From the NCBI GenBank assembly GCA_017468985.1, contig JAFUHF010000085.1:1-44740 (forward strand): a stretch of DNA of 44,740 nucleotides, written 5' to 3'. Both the position numbers and the translations under genes were made by a program. Under the pieces are notes generated by a model, which saw only the letters and a list, made by a program, of their open reading frames with translations, did not search any database and had not been told where the DNA came from. Source of the stretch: Bacteroidaceae bacterium (GTDB lineage Bacteria > Bacteroidota > Bacteroidia > Bacteroidales > Bacteroidaceae). Within the stretch, counting starts at the first letter, position 1. Each line of letters begins with the position of its first letter. This document shows, in pieces, positions 35,598-44,452 of this stretch.

Positions 35598-36674
35598 ATG
35601 CGCATTGTTACCTCTCTCCTGATCGCCATCGCACTGCTTTCTGCCTGCAAGCAAAAGCCACTACCAACGATGCCTGCCGCCGAACAAGAAGCAACAGACA
35701 GCATACAACCAGAAATACCCGTCATCAGCAAGGAAGAACGCATCAAAACATTCATTTCCGAGCAGTTCGCATCATCAGATACGCTCCTCATTGGCTACGA
35801 AGCCGCCAACCAGAAATATTTTCTTATCCACCAGTACCGCGACGACAGCCTCTACCTCTCCATTGCAGAACTTGATGCAGACTCTCCGCAAATACAGATT
35901 CGTCATTTGTGGCACGAAGAGCCATTGGCACTCACAATGCCCATCGTAGTCGACACCTCTGGAGCCGCCATTGGTCCACTGCTCTGCATTACTGACAGCA
36001 GCTACGTCATTGCTTCCACCGAGCGCTATTCCGTTCGTCGCAACAGTGCAGTAATTGACACCTTTTCGGCTCGTCATGGCATGGGCTGCGTTTTCCCCCA
36101 CTCTTCCGACACGCTTTACGTCCATGCCACACCATCGTGGCAGAGCCCAGTACTGCTCTCCATTCCTCCCCGTTCCAACCCTATTGCCACGCCACTGCCT
36201 CTGACAGGAGCAGAAAACGGATGGATGGCCATTCTGACGGAAGATGCCACCATAGGCTACGTGCCTGCTTATCAGGTCCGATGGAATCCACTGATCATTC
36301 CTTTCTATGGTCCTGTCATGCAGCATCCCGACACTCCTGCCAGTCCAATCAGCCTCGACAGCCTCCGGCAATATATTCATCTGCTGACCAAAGCGGCTGC
36401 CCCTGCACTTCATCAACAAGATACAGTGCAAATATGGCTCAACTTCGTCGTTTCTTCCAAAGGAAAACCCGTTTCTCCACAGCTCACCCACGTTGAAGGA
36501 CGCTATGGCGCCATGGCCGACAGTCTCCGCCTATTGCTTTCGCCGCTGCTGCGACAGATGCCAACCTTCAACCCTGCCACAATGGATGGTCAGGCCGTTT
36601 CCACAGAACAAACCTTGAAAATCCGTCTCGCTGCTGATTCACTGATACAGACAACGTCCGCCATTTCCCTCTGA
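35598..36674 (+). CDS. Lipoprotein with SH3-like and TonB-C-terminal-like segments
   Basis: This is a 358-residue predicted lipoprotein with signal and lipobox LLSAC (Cys17). A Pro/Glu-rich spacer leads to a beta-rich part. GWMAILTEDATIGYVPAYQVRW (about 209-230) looks like an SH3-type turn, as in NlpC-linked domains. The last 90 residues (IWLNFVVSSKGKPVSPQL...TFNPATMDGQAV) resemble the C-terminal domain of TonB-family proteins, although there is no N-terminal membrane helix of that family. I do not recognise a named family, so function is unknown. It is 52 nt after the barrel gene and could be co-transcribed with it. Confidence 0.65.
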   Translation: MRIVTSLLIAIALLSACKQKPLPTMPAAEQEATDSIQPEIPVISKEERIKTFISEQFASSDTLLIGYEAANQKYFLIHQYRDDSLYLSIAELDADSPQIQIRHLWHEEPLALTMPIVVDTSGAAIGPLLCITDSSYVIASTERYSVRRNSAVIDTFSARHGMGCVFPHSSDTLYVHATPSWQSPVLLSIPPRSNPIATPLPLTGAENGWMAILTEDATIGYVPAYQVRWNPLIIPFYGPVMQHPDTPASPISLDSLRQYIHLLTKAAAPALHQQDTVQIWLNFVVSSKGKPVSPQLTHVEGRYGAMADSLRLLLSPLLRQMPTFNPATMDGQAVSTEQTLKIRLAADSLIQTTSAISL

Positions 36675-36816
36675 GAAAGAAAAATTGCACACTCTTCGAA
36701 AAGAACCGTTTCAAGTGTTTGCACAAACTTTTAACGGATTGTGCCATTTAAAAAACTTTAATGTTCAGAGGAATAAATAATAGGCTTTGGCGTCGGACAA
36801 ATATTGGGATTGTTTG

Positions 36817-36824
36817 TAAATTTG
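36817..36824 (+). promoter_or_regulatory. -7 box of the XRE-cupin gene
   Basis: TAAATTTG matches TAnnTTTG, in the 202-bp gap after the lipoprotein gene, about 52 nt before the start. The -33 element is not clear. Confidence 0.55.
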
Positions 36825-36862
36825 CGGAAAAGAAGACCAATTCATATCACAAAAAGTAAAAA

Positions 36863-36870
36863 AAGGAGGA
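36863..36870 (+). promoter_or_regulatory. Strong Shine-Dalgarno site of the XRE-cupin gene
   Basis: aaggagga lies 6 nt before ATG 36877. Such a strong site is unusual in this window, where other genes lack one, and it fixes the start. Confidence 0.75.
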
Positions 36871-36876
36871 TATGTC

Positions 36877-37425
36877 ATGTTTGACCAGATCATAGATATT
36901 TCCAATCGGTTGCGTGGCCTCAGAGAGGTTAGCGGACTCAGTCAGGAAGATTTTGCCAAATCTTGCCACATAGATCCGAAAGCCTATGCCAAGGCCGAAA
37001 GCGGCAGCAGCGATATCTCGGTGAATATGTTGCAGCAAATCGCCCGTGAAAACCACATCTCGTTAGATGAACTGATGTTTGGCTACGAGCCACACATGAC
37101 GAAATATTTCCTGACTCGCAGGGGCAAGGGGCAGTCCGTATCGCGTACGAAGGCTTACCGCTACCTGTCGCTGGCATGGGGATTCAAAGGACGTTTGGCC
37201 GATCCCTTCTACGTAACGGTAGATCCTTCTGACGATCCCATTACGCTCAATCAGCATCCCGGACAGGAGCTCAACATTGTGGTGAAAGGGCAGCTGCTCA
37301 TCAGCATTGACGGAAAGGAACTGGTGCTCAATGCCGGCGACAGCATTTATTTCAACTCCCAATATGCTCATGGCATGAAAGCACTGGGCGGCAAACCTGC
37401 GCGCTTTATAGCCGTAGTTATCTAA
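36877..37425 (+). CDS. XRE-family regulator with C-terminal cupin
   Basis: This 182-residue protein has an N-terminal helix-turn-helix of the XRE type (about 10-65; [39 protein letters not shown]). A cupin beta-barrel follows (about 110-180; [40 protein letters not shown]). This architecture is typical of regulators that sense a small molecule. It ends 13 nt before an acyl-CoA ligase gene, so it probably controls that gene, perhaps in response to its substrate or product. The strong ribosome-binding site upstream supports the start. Confidence 0.85.
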   Translation: MFDQIIDISNRLRGLREVSGLSQEDFAKSCHIDPKAYAKAESGSSDISVNMLQQIARENHISLDELMFGYEPHMTKYFLTRRGKGQSVSRTKAYRYLSLAWGFKGRLADPFYVTVDPSDDPITLNQHPGQELNIVVKGQLLISIDGKELVLNAGDSIYFNSQYAHGMKALGGKPARFIAVVI

Positions 37426-37438
37426 AGAAATCATCATC

Positions 37439-39091
37439 ATGCTGGAAAAATATCTCAAGCAAACATCGTTTGTTTCTCAGGAAGATTTCGAGAAGCATTT
37501 AGACATAACGGTTCCGGAAAACTTTAATTTTGCCTACGACGTAGTGGATGAGTGGGCACGCTTAGAACCTCAGCGCAATGCTTTGCTATGGACCAACGAC
37601 TGTGGCGAGGAAAGGCAATTCACCTTTGGTGACCTGAAGTACTACTCCGATCAGACGGCATCTTACTTTCAGTCGCAGGGCATCGGCAAGGGCGACATGG
37701 TCATGCTCATCCTGAAAAGGCGCTACGAGTTCTGGTTCTCCATCATCGCTCTCCACAAGATCGGTGCCGTATGCATTCCTGCCACCCATTTGCTCACCGA
37801 CCAGGACATCATCTACCGCTGCCAGAGAGCTTCCATCAAAGCCATCGTTTGCGCAGGTGAGAAAAACATTACGGAACACATCGAAAAGGCTCTGCCCCAC
37901 TGCCCAACGGTCTCCTCCGTAATGAGCATAGGCCCCGTCATTCCCAATGGATTCCAAGACTTTTCTCAAGGCATTCTTAATGCAGATCCGTTCCAGAAGC
38001 CACACCATGTCAACGACAACGGCGACTACTCTTTACTCTACTTTACGAGCGGTACCTCAGGCGAGCCCAAGATGGTGGTCCACGACTTTACCTATCCCTT
38101 AGGCCACATCGTAACGGGAGCCATCTGGCACAACCTTCATTCAGGAAGCCTTCATCTCACGGTAGCCGATACGGGTTGGGGCAAAGCCGTATGGGGCAAG
38201 CTCTACGGTCAGTGGATAGCTGGAGCAAACATTTTTGTATACGACCACCAGCGTTTCAAGCCAGCCGACGTACTTCACCAGATTGAGCGCTACAAGGTGA
38301 CTTCACTTTGTGCTCCACCCACCGTGTTCCGCTTCCTCATTAGGGAAGACCTTACCAAATACGACCTCAGTTCTTTGGAATACTGCACCATAGCCGGCGA
38401 GGCCCTCAATCCCTCCGTTTATAATGAATTCAAACGGCTCACGGGCATCCGCCTGATGGAAGGCTTCGGACAGACGGAAACCACGCTAACCATAGGAACC
38501 TTCCCGTGGATGACTCCCAAGCCCGGGAGCATGGGCGTGCCCAATCCGCAGTATGATGTAGACCTCATCGACGAGAATGGCCGCAGCGTAGAGGCCGGCG
38601 AACATGGTCAGATCGTGATCCGAACGCACAAGCGTAAGCCTTTGGGCCTCTTTAAGGAGTACTACCGCGACCAGCCGCTCACTGAGGAGGCCTGGCACGA
38701 CGGTATCTACTACACCGGCGACATTGCCTGGCGCGACGAGGACGGATATTTCTGGTTTGTGGGCCGCGCCGATGATGTTATCAAGAGTTCAGGCTACAGA
38801 ATAGGCCCGTTCGAGGTAGAGAGTGCCGTAATGACTCATCCGGGCGTAGTGGAATGCGCCATCACGGGCGTTCCCGATCCCATACGCGGACAGGTGGTCA
38901 AGGCCACCATCGTACTCACCAAGGAGTATGCGCCGCGAGCCGGTGAAGAACTGGCTAAGGAAATCCAAGACCACGTGAAGCAGGTTACCGCCCCCTATAA
39001 ATATCCTCGCGTCATAGAGTTCGTTGAAGAACTGCCTAAAACCATCAGCGGAAAAATACGCCGCGTTGCCATACGCGACACTCAAAGCTAA
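37439..39091 (+). CDS. Acyl-CoA synthetase (AMP-forming)
   Basis: This 550-residue ANL-superfamily ligase has the P-loop [16 protein letters not shown] (201-216), GFGQTETT (about 342-349), [21 protein letters not shown] (about 427-447), and the catalytic Lys539 in KTISGKIRR. It activates a carboxylic acid to an acyl-AMP and then acyl-CoA. The profile resembles acetyl-/medium-chain acyl-CoA synthetases of the MACS type, but I cannot set the acid. It is paired with the XRE-cupin regulator 13 nt upstream and probably shares its transcript. The sugar-nucleotide genes follow after 9 nt, so transcription may continue into them. Confidence 0.88.
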   Translation: MLEKYLKQTSFVSQEDFEKHLDITVPENFNFAYDVVDEWARLEPQRNALLWTNDCGEERQFTFGDLKYYSDQTASYFQSQGIGKGDMVMLILKRRYEFWFSIIALHKIGAVCIPATHLLTDQDIIYRCQRASIKAIVCAGEKNITEHIEKALPHCPTVSSVMSIGPVIPNGFQDFSQGILNADPFQKPHHVNDNGDYSLLYFTSGTSGEPKMVVHDFTYPLGHIVTGAIWHNLHSGSLHLTVADTGWGKAVWGKLYGQWIAGANIFVYDHQRFKPADVLHQIERYKVTSLCAPPTVFRFLIREDLTKYDLSSLEYCTIAGEALNPSVYNEFKRLTGIRLMEGFGQTETTLTIGTFPWMTPKPGSMGVPNPQYDVDLIDENGRSVEAGEHGQIVIRTHKRKPLGLFKEYYRDQPLTEEAWHDGIYYTGDIAWRDEDGYFWFVGRADDVIKSSGYRIGPFEVESAVMTHPGVVECAITGVPDPIRGQVVKATIVLTKEYAPRAGEELAKEIQDHVKQVTAPYKYPRVIEFVEELPKTISGKIRRVAIRDTQS

Positions 39092-39100
39092 CCCTCCAGC

Positions 39101-39526
39101 ATGCATCGAGAACCAGAAGATACCACAGCCTACCCCATCGTCAGACTCTCGCCCCATAAGGACGAGCGCGGCGAACTCTGCTGCATCGAAAACAACAAGG
39201 AACTGCCGTTCCATTTTGAGCGCATCTTCTGGATCTATGATGTGCCGCAGGGTGCAGAGCGCGGAGGCCACGCCCACTCCTCCTGTTCCGAGGCCATATT
39301 CCCCCTTTCGGGAGGCTTTGACATTTTTCTCGACGATGGCCAGCATCGCCAAACCATTCATCTGGCTTCGCCCCATGAAGGCATCATCGTAAAAGCCGGC
39401 GTTTGGTGCGAACTCAAAAATTTTCTTCCCCACACCGTGTGTATGGTGGCAGCGTCCAATGCCTACGATCCCACGGGCTACATCCATGACTACCAGCAAT
39501 TCTTAGCCTCGAAACGATGCAAATAG
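39101..39526 (+). CDS. dTDP-sugar 3,4-ketoisomerase (FdtA/QdtA, WxcM-like)
   Basis: This 141-residue cupin begins at 39101. It has the FdtA/QdtA/WxcM-like pattern: LSPHKDERGELCCIE, ERIFWIYDVPQGAERGGHAH with the HAH cluster, FPLSGGFDIFLDDG and GVWCELKNFLP. The family converts dTDP-4-keto-6-deoxyglucose to the 3-keto isomer, the branch step to 3-amino-3,6-dideoxyhexoses. Fuc3N or Qui3N output cannot be told from sequence. The rmlA/rmlB genes for the substrate are not in the window. It overlaps the next gene by 10 nt. Confidence 0.87.
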   Translation: MHREPEDTTAYPIVRLSPHKDERGELCCIENNKELPFHFERIFWIYDVPQGAERGGHAHSSCSEAIFPLSGGFDIFLDDGQHRQTIHLASPHEGIIVKAGVWCELKNFLPHTVCMVAASNAYDPTGYIHDYQQFLASKRCK

Positions 39527-40467
39527 TGCGCTACGAAAAACGTTTTGAGGAAACGTGGAATGCTGTGGTACGCCAATCGTCGGGCGGCACTTTTCTGCTG
39601 CTGCGCCCTTACATGGACTACCACAGCCAGCGTTTTCAGGATTGTTCGTTGCTCTTCTTTGAGAAAGACCAATGCATAGGTCTGTTGCCGGCCAATGTGA
39701 GCGACGGCATTGTTACTTCCCATGCCGGACTCACCTATGGCGGCCTCCTTACCGCTCGCTCTCGTTTTGCGCCCGTCAGGGAGATGCTCGACGGGGCCAT
39801 GCTTTGGCTGCGCGATGCTGTAGGAGCCCATACCTTTATATATAAGCCCACACCTTTCATTTACCGCAGCTATCCTTCCGAGGAAGATCTGTTCTGGCTC
39901 TTCCAACGGGGAGCAAAACTCTGTGGCCGGTGCCTCTCCTCTGTCATCGACGTTGAAAAGGCTTCCCCCTTCTCCACCCTGCGGCGGCGCAAGCTCAGCA
40001 AGGCTGAGAAAGCCGGCCTAAGGGTCAGCGAGGCACAAACCGAAAGCGAATGGACCACATTCTGGGGCATCCTGACCGATGTGCTTTCCTCCCGTCACTC
40101 TCGCAAACCCGTCCACACCCTCTCCGAAATGCTCCTGCTCCATTCGCGCTTTCCGGAGGAGATATGTCTCTTTGTAGTACGCAGCGCAGAGGCCATCATT
40201 GGGGGCAGCGTGATCTACGTCAGCCGCGAGGTGGTTCATGCCCAGTATATTGCAGCAGGAGCCGAGGGCCGCGAGCTCGGAGCGTTAGATCTGCTTTTTC
40301 ACGAACTGCTCGCTTCCCCCATCTGTCAGCAGCGGCGCTACTTCGACTTCGGCATCTCCACCGACCACGAAGGCCTGCTGCTCAACGAAGGACTGCTGTT
40401 TCAAAAGGAAGGCTACGGCGGCCGTGGCGTATGCTACGACACCTATCAGCTCCATCTTCAGCCTTAG
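39517..40467 (+). CDS. FemAB/GNAT-like acetyltransferase
   Basis: This 316-residue protein looks like a GNAT-type acyltransferase of the FemAB/BioF2-like (Acetyltransf_6) group. The N-terminal half has SSGGTFLLLRPYMDYHSQRF and CIGLLPANVSDGIVTSHAGLTYGG. The C-terminal half has LSKAEKAGLRVSEAQTE and IIGGSVIYVSREVVHAQYIAA, and ends with YFDFGISTDHEG. By its place between FdtA-like and DegT-like genes it may N-acylate the 3-amino sugar. Known FdtC/QdtC acetyltransferases are left-handed beta-helix proteins, so this would be a replacement. It overlaps FdtA by 10 nt. Confidence 0.7.
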   Translation: MQIVRYEKRFEETWNAVVRQSSGGTFLLLRPYMDYHSQRFQDCSLLFFEKDQCIGLLPANVSDGIVTSHAGLTYGGLLTARSRFAPVREMLDGAMLWLRDAVGAHTFIYKPTPFIYRSYPSEEDLFWLFQRGAKLCGRCLSSVIDVEKASPFSTLRRRKLSKAEKAGLRVSEAQTESEWTTFWGILTDVLSSRHSRKPVHTLSEMLLLHSRFPEEICLFVVRSAEAIIGGSVIYVSREVVHAQYIAAGAEGRELGALDLLFHELLASPICQQRRYFDFGISTDHEGLLLNEGLLFQKEGYGGRGVCYDTYQLHLQP

Positions 40468-40503
40468 CCCCACGTTTTCCACCTCGTCACCTTTCACCAT
40501 CAG

Positions 40504-41610
40504 ATGGACATTAAATATCTTGACCTTCAGCGTATCAGCCAAGCCTACGAGCCCGATCTCAGCCGTGCTCTTGAGGGCGTCATTCAGCGCGGATGGTTTC
40601 TCCATGGCGAAGAAACGAAGCTTTTCCAGCAGGAATTCGCCGCCTATTGCGGTTCGCGTCACTGCCTTGGCGTGGCTAACGGACTGGATGCCCTTACGCT
40701 CATTCTGACTGCCTACCGTGACCTTCTGGGCTGGAACGCCGGTGACGAAGTCATTGTGCCGGCCTATACGTTCATTGCATCCATTGAGGCCATCAGCCGC
40801 GCAGGCCTCACCCCCGTGCTCTGCGAGGTCAGGGCCACGGACTTCCTGATGGACGAGGCGCGCATTGAGCCGCTCATCGGCCCACGCTCGCGCGCCATCC
40901 TGCCCGTACATCTGTTTGGAAAAGTATGCCGCATGGACCTCCTCCTCTCGCTGGCCGAAAAATATGGACTGAAGGTGGTGGAAGACTGTGCCCAGGCCCA
41001 CGGAGCCTCATTGCCCGACGGACGGAAGGCCGGCAGCATAGGCCACGCTGCGGCTTTCAGTTTTTATCCCGGCAAGAACCTCGGTGCCTTGGGCGACGGC
41101 GGTGCCGTAGTGACCAACGACGAAAGCCTCCTCCGCCATATACAGATGCTCGCCAACTACGGCATGGAGCAGAAGTACGTCCACCTTGTCAAAGGCATCA
41201 ACAGCCGCCTTGACGAAATGCAGGCTGCCGCACTGCGCTTGAAGCTGCGCCGCCTCGACCGTGACAATCGCCGCCGGCAGGAAATCGCCTCATTCTACCT
41301 CAGCCACATCCGCAATGCCCACATACAGTTGCCCGAAGCGGAGCCGAGCGAGAGCGTTTGGCACATTTTTCCCGTCATCTGCACAGAGCGCAACCGCCTG
41401 CAACACCTTCTGAGCCTCCACGGCATTCAGACGCAGATCCATTACCCCATTCCTCCCCACCGGCAGCAGGCCTACGCCGAAATGGCCAATCTTTCGCTGC
41501 CCGTCACGGAGCGTTTGGCCAACGAAGAACTCAGTCTACCCCTCCATCAGTCACTGACCGACGAAGAGGCACGCCATATCGTTTCCATCATCAACACCTT
41601 TACATGTTAA
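40504..41610 (+). CDS. DegT/DnrJ/EryC1 sugar aminotransferase
   Basis: This 368-residue PLP enzyme has the family motifs: a start with [39 protein letters not shown] with the PLP-pairing Asp, and [17 protein letters not shown] with the Schiff-base Lys191. With an FdtA-like isomerase upstream, it most likely transaminates the 3-keto-6-deoxy sugar (FdtB/QdtB role). It lies 36 nt after the acetyltransferase gene and overlaps the first glycosyltransferase by 7 nt. Confidence 0.9.
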   Translation: MDIKYLDLQRISQAYEPDLSRALEGVIQRGWFLHGEETKLFQQEFAAYCGSRHCLGVANGLDALTLILTAYRDLLGWNAGDEVIVPAYTFIASIEAISRAGLTPVLCEVRATDFLMDEARIEPLIGPRSRAILPVHLFGKVCRMDLLLSLAEKYGLKVVEDCAQAHGASLPDGRKAGSIGHAAAFSFYPGKNLGALGDGGAVVTNDESLLRHIQMLANYGMEQKYVHLVKGINSRLDEMQAAALRLKLRRLDRDNRRRQEIASFYLSHIRNAHIQLPEAEPSESVWHIFPVICTERNRLQHLLSLHGIQTQIHYPIPPHRQQAYAEMANLSLPVTERLANEELSLPLHQSLTDEEARHIVSIINTFTC

Positions 41611-42434
41611 GCCTCGACATCCTTATCTGCACGGTAAACACGCGCATCGTACGCATTCCCGACATGCTCATGCCTCCTCAGGAAGGCATTACTTACATTG
41701 TCTCCTTTCAGTATACCAAGGACGACTACCTCGCCCTCATCCCTCAGATACTCCTGGAAAGGAGCGACGTGGTTTTCGTCAAAATGCGCGGCGAAGGCCT
41801 CTCCGCCAACCGCAACCATGCCCTGAGCTATGCCCAGTCCGATCTCATCTATCTCATCGACGATGACTCTCGGTTCCTGAGCAACACCATAGCCGACATC
41901 TGCGAGACCTTCGAGCAGCATCCTGACATCGACATCGCGCTCTTCCAAGCCCAGACCTATACGGGACAGCCGTTGCGCCCGTATGGTGCAGAGCAGCGCT
42001 GCATCGCCTCGTTTACCGAAATCAGCCCCATACTGACCAACGAAATGGTATGTCGTCGCAGCCGGATTCAGGGCAGCCTTACTTTCGACGCTCGTTTCGG
42101 CCTGAGTTCCCACTTCCTGAGCTGCTACGAGCAGCAAGTGTTCCTCATTGACGCGTGCCACAAGGGACTGCGTATTCAGTTTTTTCCCAAAGACATCATC
42201 CAGACATCGGCCATTTTCCAGCCGCGTCTCTTATATGTTGACCAAAAAGTGCAGCGTTCCTACGGTGCCCTGCTCTACTATGCCTACGGCCTTCCGGCCA
42301 TGGCCCATGCCTTCGTGTTCGCCCTGCGCAATGCCCTGCAAGGCAAAAGTCGCTTCATTCCGCTCATCAAGCATCTGATGGAAGGCATCTCCTACATACG
42401 CACCACCAACAAGCGCCTCGCCGCCCATCGCTGA
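41604..42434 (+). CDS. Divergent GT-A glycosyltransferase, copy 1
   Basis: This 276-residue protein starts at ATG 41604 ([13 protein letters not shown]), overlapping the aminotransferase stop by 7 nt; a much longer upstream frame is spurious because it overlaps that gene. It keeps GT-A features: [30 protein letters not shown] with a DDD metal site. It lacks the usual GT2 opening and instead shares [10 protein letters not shown] and YIVSFQY with the next gene. A C-terminal helix with basic residues may sit on the membrane. It probably adds a sugar to a surface glycan; donor and acceptor are unknown. Confidence 0.78.
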   Translation: MLSLDILICTVNTRIVRIPDMLMPPQEGITYIVSFQYTKDDYLALIPQILLERSDVVFVKMRGEGLSANRNHALSYAQSDLIYLIDDDSRFLSNTIADICETFEQHPDIDIALFQAQTYTGQPLRPYGAEQRCIASFTEISPILTNEMVCRRSRIQGSLTFDARFGLSSHFLSCYEQQVFLIDACHKGLRIQFFPKDIIQTSAIFQPRLLYVDQKVQRSYGALLYYAYGLPAMAHAFVFALRNALQGKSRFIPLIKHLMEGISYIRTTNKRLAAHR

Positions 42435-42451
42435 CCGTTCCAATCGTAACC

Positions 42452-43243
42452 ATGACGCTCCAACTGCTGATTTGCACCTACAACGAAGGCATCCTCCGCA
42501 TTCCTGCCCTGCTGCTGCCGCCCACCGACGAGGTGAGTTACATGGTGTCCTTTCAGTACGACGACGAGCACTTCCTCACCCATCTTGACCATCCCTGCTT
42601 CCATCGGCCCGACGTAACGCTCACGCAAATCCACGGGCGCGGCCTCGCCGCCAACCGCAACCACGCCCTGAGCCAGGCCACGGGCGACATAATGCTTCTT
42701 TCCGACGATGATGTGAGCTACCGGCCGGAACAGCTTCAGCGCGTGGTGCGCCATTTTCAGGAAGACCAAGACCTGGACATCGCATGCTTTCGCGCAGCGC
42801 AGACCGACGGAAGCCTCATCAAAAGCTACGCTCCCCACCCCTTTTCCTACCAAGAGCAACCGCGAGGCACCTACTTCTCCAGCATTGAGATTGCCCTTCG
42901 CCCCACGGCGCGCCTGCCCCGATTCGACGAACGCTTTGGCCTGGGGGCACCCTTTCTGAGTGCCGGCGAAGAAGAGGTGTTCCTGTGGCAGGCCTACCGG
43001 CAGGGACTGCGAATATGGTATTTCCCCGAAACCATCGTCACCACTCCTCCCAACACTACGGGCAGCTGCTTCTTTACCACCCCTTCCGTACAACGCTCCA
43101 AAGGAGCCGTTCTGTGCGTGATGCACGGTCCCATAGGAGCGTGGCTCCGATGCCTTAAGTTTGCCTTCACCCACATGCGCCACGGCCATCCGCTACGGAT
43201 GCTGAGAGAAATGACGCGTGGCATACTCTACGTAAAATCATGA
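42452..43243 (+). CDS. Divergent GT-A glycosyltransferase, copy 2
   Basis: This 263-residue paralog of the gene before it shares [45 protein letters not shown] and the LSDDDV metal site. It also has RFDERFGLGAPFLSAGEEEVF, a Glu-rich acceptor-site segment typical of GT2-like enzymes. The pair probably arose by tandem duplication. Its stop overlaps the next gene start (ATGA at 43240-43243). Confidence 0.8.
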   Translation: MTLQLLICTYNEGILRIPALLLPPTDEVSYMVSFQYDDEHFLTHLDHPCFHRPDVTLTQIHGRGLAANRNHALSQATGDIMLLSDDDVSYRPEQLQRVVRHFQEDQDLDIACFRAAQTDGSLIKSYAPHPFSYQEQPRGTYFSSIEIALRPTARLPRFDERFGLGAPFLSAGEEEVFLWQAYRQGLRIWYFPETIVTTPPNTTGSCFFTTPSVQRSKGAVLCVMHGPIGAWLRCLKFAFTHMRHGHPLRMLREMTRGILYVKS

Positions 43244-44181
43244 CCGGCGTAAGCATCATCGTTCCCTACCGCAACCGCGAGGCCTATCTGGACCGCACGT
43301 TGCTGAGCATCAGCCAGCAGCAATACCGTCCGCTGGAGGTTCTTTTGGTGGACAATGGTTCCACGGACCATTCCGCCCAGTTGGCCCAACGCTTCCAGCA
43401 GAACTTCGATGGCGAAGACTTCCGCGTGGTGCTGCTCAGCGAATCGACGCCAGGAGCCGCTGCCGCACGCAATGCCGGACTGCGCAGAGCCACCCACCCC
43501 TACGTATACTTCTTTGATTCCGACGACGAAATGTCACCCGATTTCCTTAGCTCCGCCATGCGCCTCATGACGGAAAAACAGCTGGACCTCGTGGCTGCTC
43601 CCACGCTGATGGTTCTGCCCGACGGCCAAAAGAAGGAGCGCCGCTACGGCTACTCCTGCCATCCGGCCAACCAGATACTTACGGGCATGCTCTCCACACA
43701 GTCCATGCTCATCCGCACCCGTTTCCTCAGGGAGCAAGACGGGTGGAACGAAGACCTGCCCTACTGGAACGACTGGGAATTGGGCCTCCGCCTGATGCTG
43801 GCCTCACCGCGCATGCAGTGGCTCCGCGGCAAGGCCTACCACCGCATCTATCTGCACCCCGACAGCATTACGGGAAGCAGTTATGCACAGTCGTTCGACA
43901 AGATGAAAATAGCTCTTCTGGCCGCCCAAAGCCTCGTCAGGTTTCTTCCCAAAGGGCGCAGAGGCCCGTGCCTTGCCGCATTGGCTTTTCGCGAAGGCAT
44001 CATGGCCGGCATCCTGCAGTGCGAAGGCCGAAACGACTATGCCGCCGAGTGTCTCGCCATGGGGTTGTCCATGAGCACTACCAAAACCCTGAGGCGAGCC
44101 ACCCTCCTGTTCTATCGCTACTCCAGCATGGGCCTGCGCGGCGCATGGAGAGTAGCTATCCGCCTGTGCCACTACTTCTGA
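43240..44181 (+). CDS. GT2 family glycosyltransferase
   Basis: This is a 313-residue ordinary GT2: VSIIVPYRNREAYLDRTLLS at the start, LEVLLVDNGSTDHS with the nucleotide-binding Asp, AAARNAGLRRA, and FFDSDDEM as the DxD site. The later LPYWNDWELGLRLML holds the conserved acidic residue. Unlike its two neighbours it has the usual GT2 opening. It is last in the cassette; after it is only repeat DNA, with no clear terminator. Confidence 0.9.
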   Translation: MTGVSIIVPYRNREAYLDRTLLSISQQQYRPLEVLLVDNGSTDHSAQLAQRFQQNFDGEDFRVVLLSESTPGAAAARNAGLRRATHPYVYFFDSDDEMSPDFLSSAMRLMTEKQLDLVAAPTLMVLPDGQKKERRYGYSCHPANQILTGMLSTQSMLIRTRFLREQDGWNEDLPYWNDWELGLRLMLASPRMQWLRGKAYHRIYLHPDSITGSSYAQSFDKMKIALLAAQSLVRFLPKGRRGPCLAALAFREGIMAGILQCEGRNDYAAECLAMGLSMSTTKTLRRATLLFYRYSSMGLRGAWRVAIRLCHYF

Positions 44182-44220
44182 GCAGTAGCCCATGCCGCAG
44201 GATTGGAGGAATTGAAAATG

Positions 44221-44241
44221 GAGAATTGATAATTGAGAATT
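44221..44241. repeat. AT-rich internal repeat after the glycan cassette
   Basis: The 21-nt stretch contains gagaattgataattgagaat, with GAGAATT direct repeats and AATTG repeats. It is like short intergenic repeats seen in Bacteroidales; it may mark the junction with the right-end repeat. Confidence 0.55.
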
Positions 44242-44326
44242 CTTACCATTGATGCTGCAACAGCTTTGTTCTTTGCTGTCGTTCTTATTCCTCTCCGCAG
44301 GGTCACACCCCTCACCGCTACGCGGA

Positions 44327-44348
44327 GCTCCCCTACGCTTAGGGGAGC
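44327..44348. repeat. Perfect 9-bp hairpin in the right-end repeat
   Basis: gctccccta (44327-44335) pairs with taggggagc (44340-44348) with a cgct loop. No T-run follows; it looks like part of the dispersed repeat rather than a terminator. Confidence 0.65.
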
Positions 44349-44355
44349 AATAGAC

Positions 44356-44452
44356 TGTTCACTGGACAGGAGCACGAAAAAGCCTTCCCTGTAGAGCAGG
44401 GGTGGCTGCGAGCTGGCGCAGCAGTCGGATGAAGTTCGCCGCTGTGCACAAT
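44356..44452. repeat. Unique part of the right copy of the terminal inverted repeat
   Basis: This is the reverse-complement match of 201-293, with scattered substitutions. It lies inside the array relative to the window edge, as on the left, so the two arms are mirror images. Confidence 0.85.

Noticed and set aside
41358-41603. Long N-terminal extension of the first divergent glycosyltransferase
   Set aside because: It lies wholly inside the aminotransferase gene in another frame; ATG 41604 gives the same N-terminus as the paralog.
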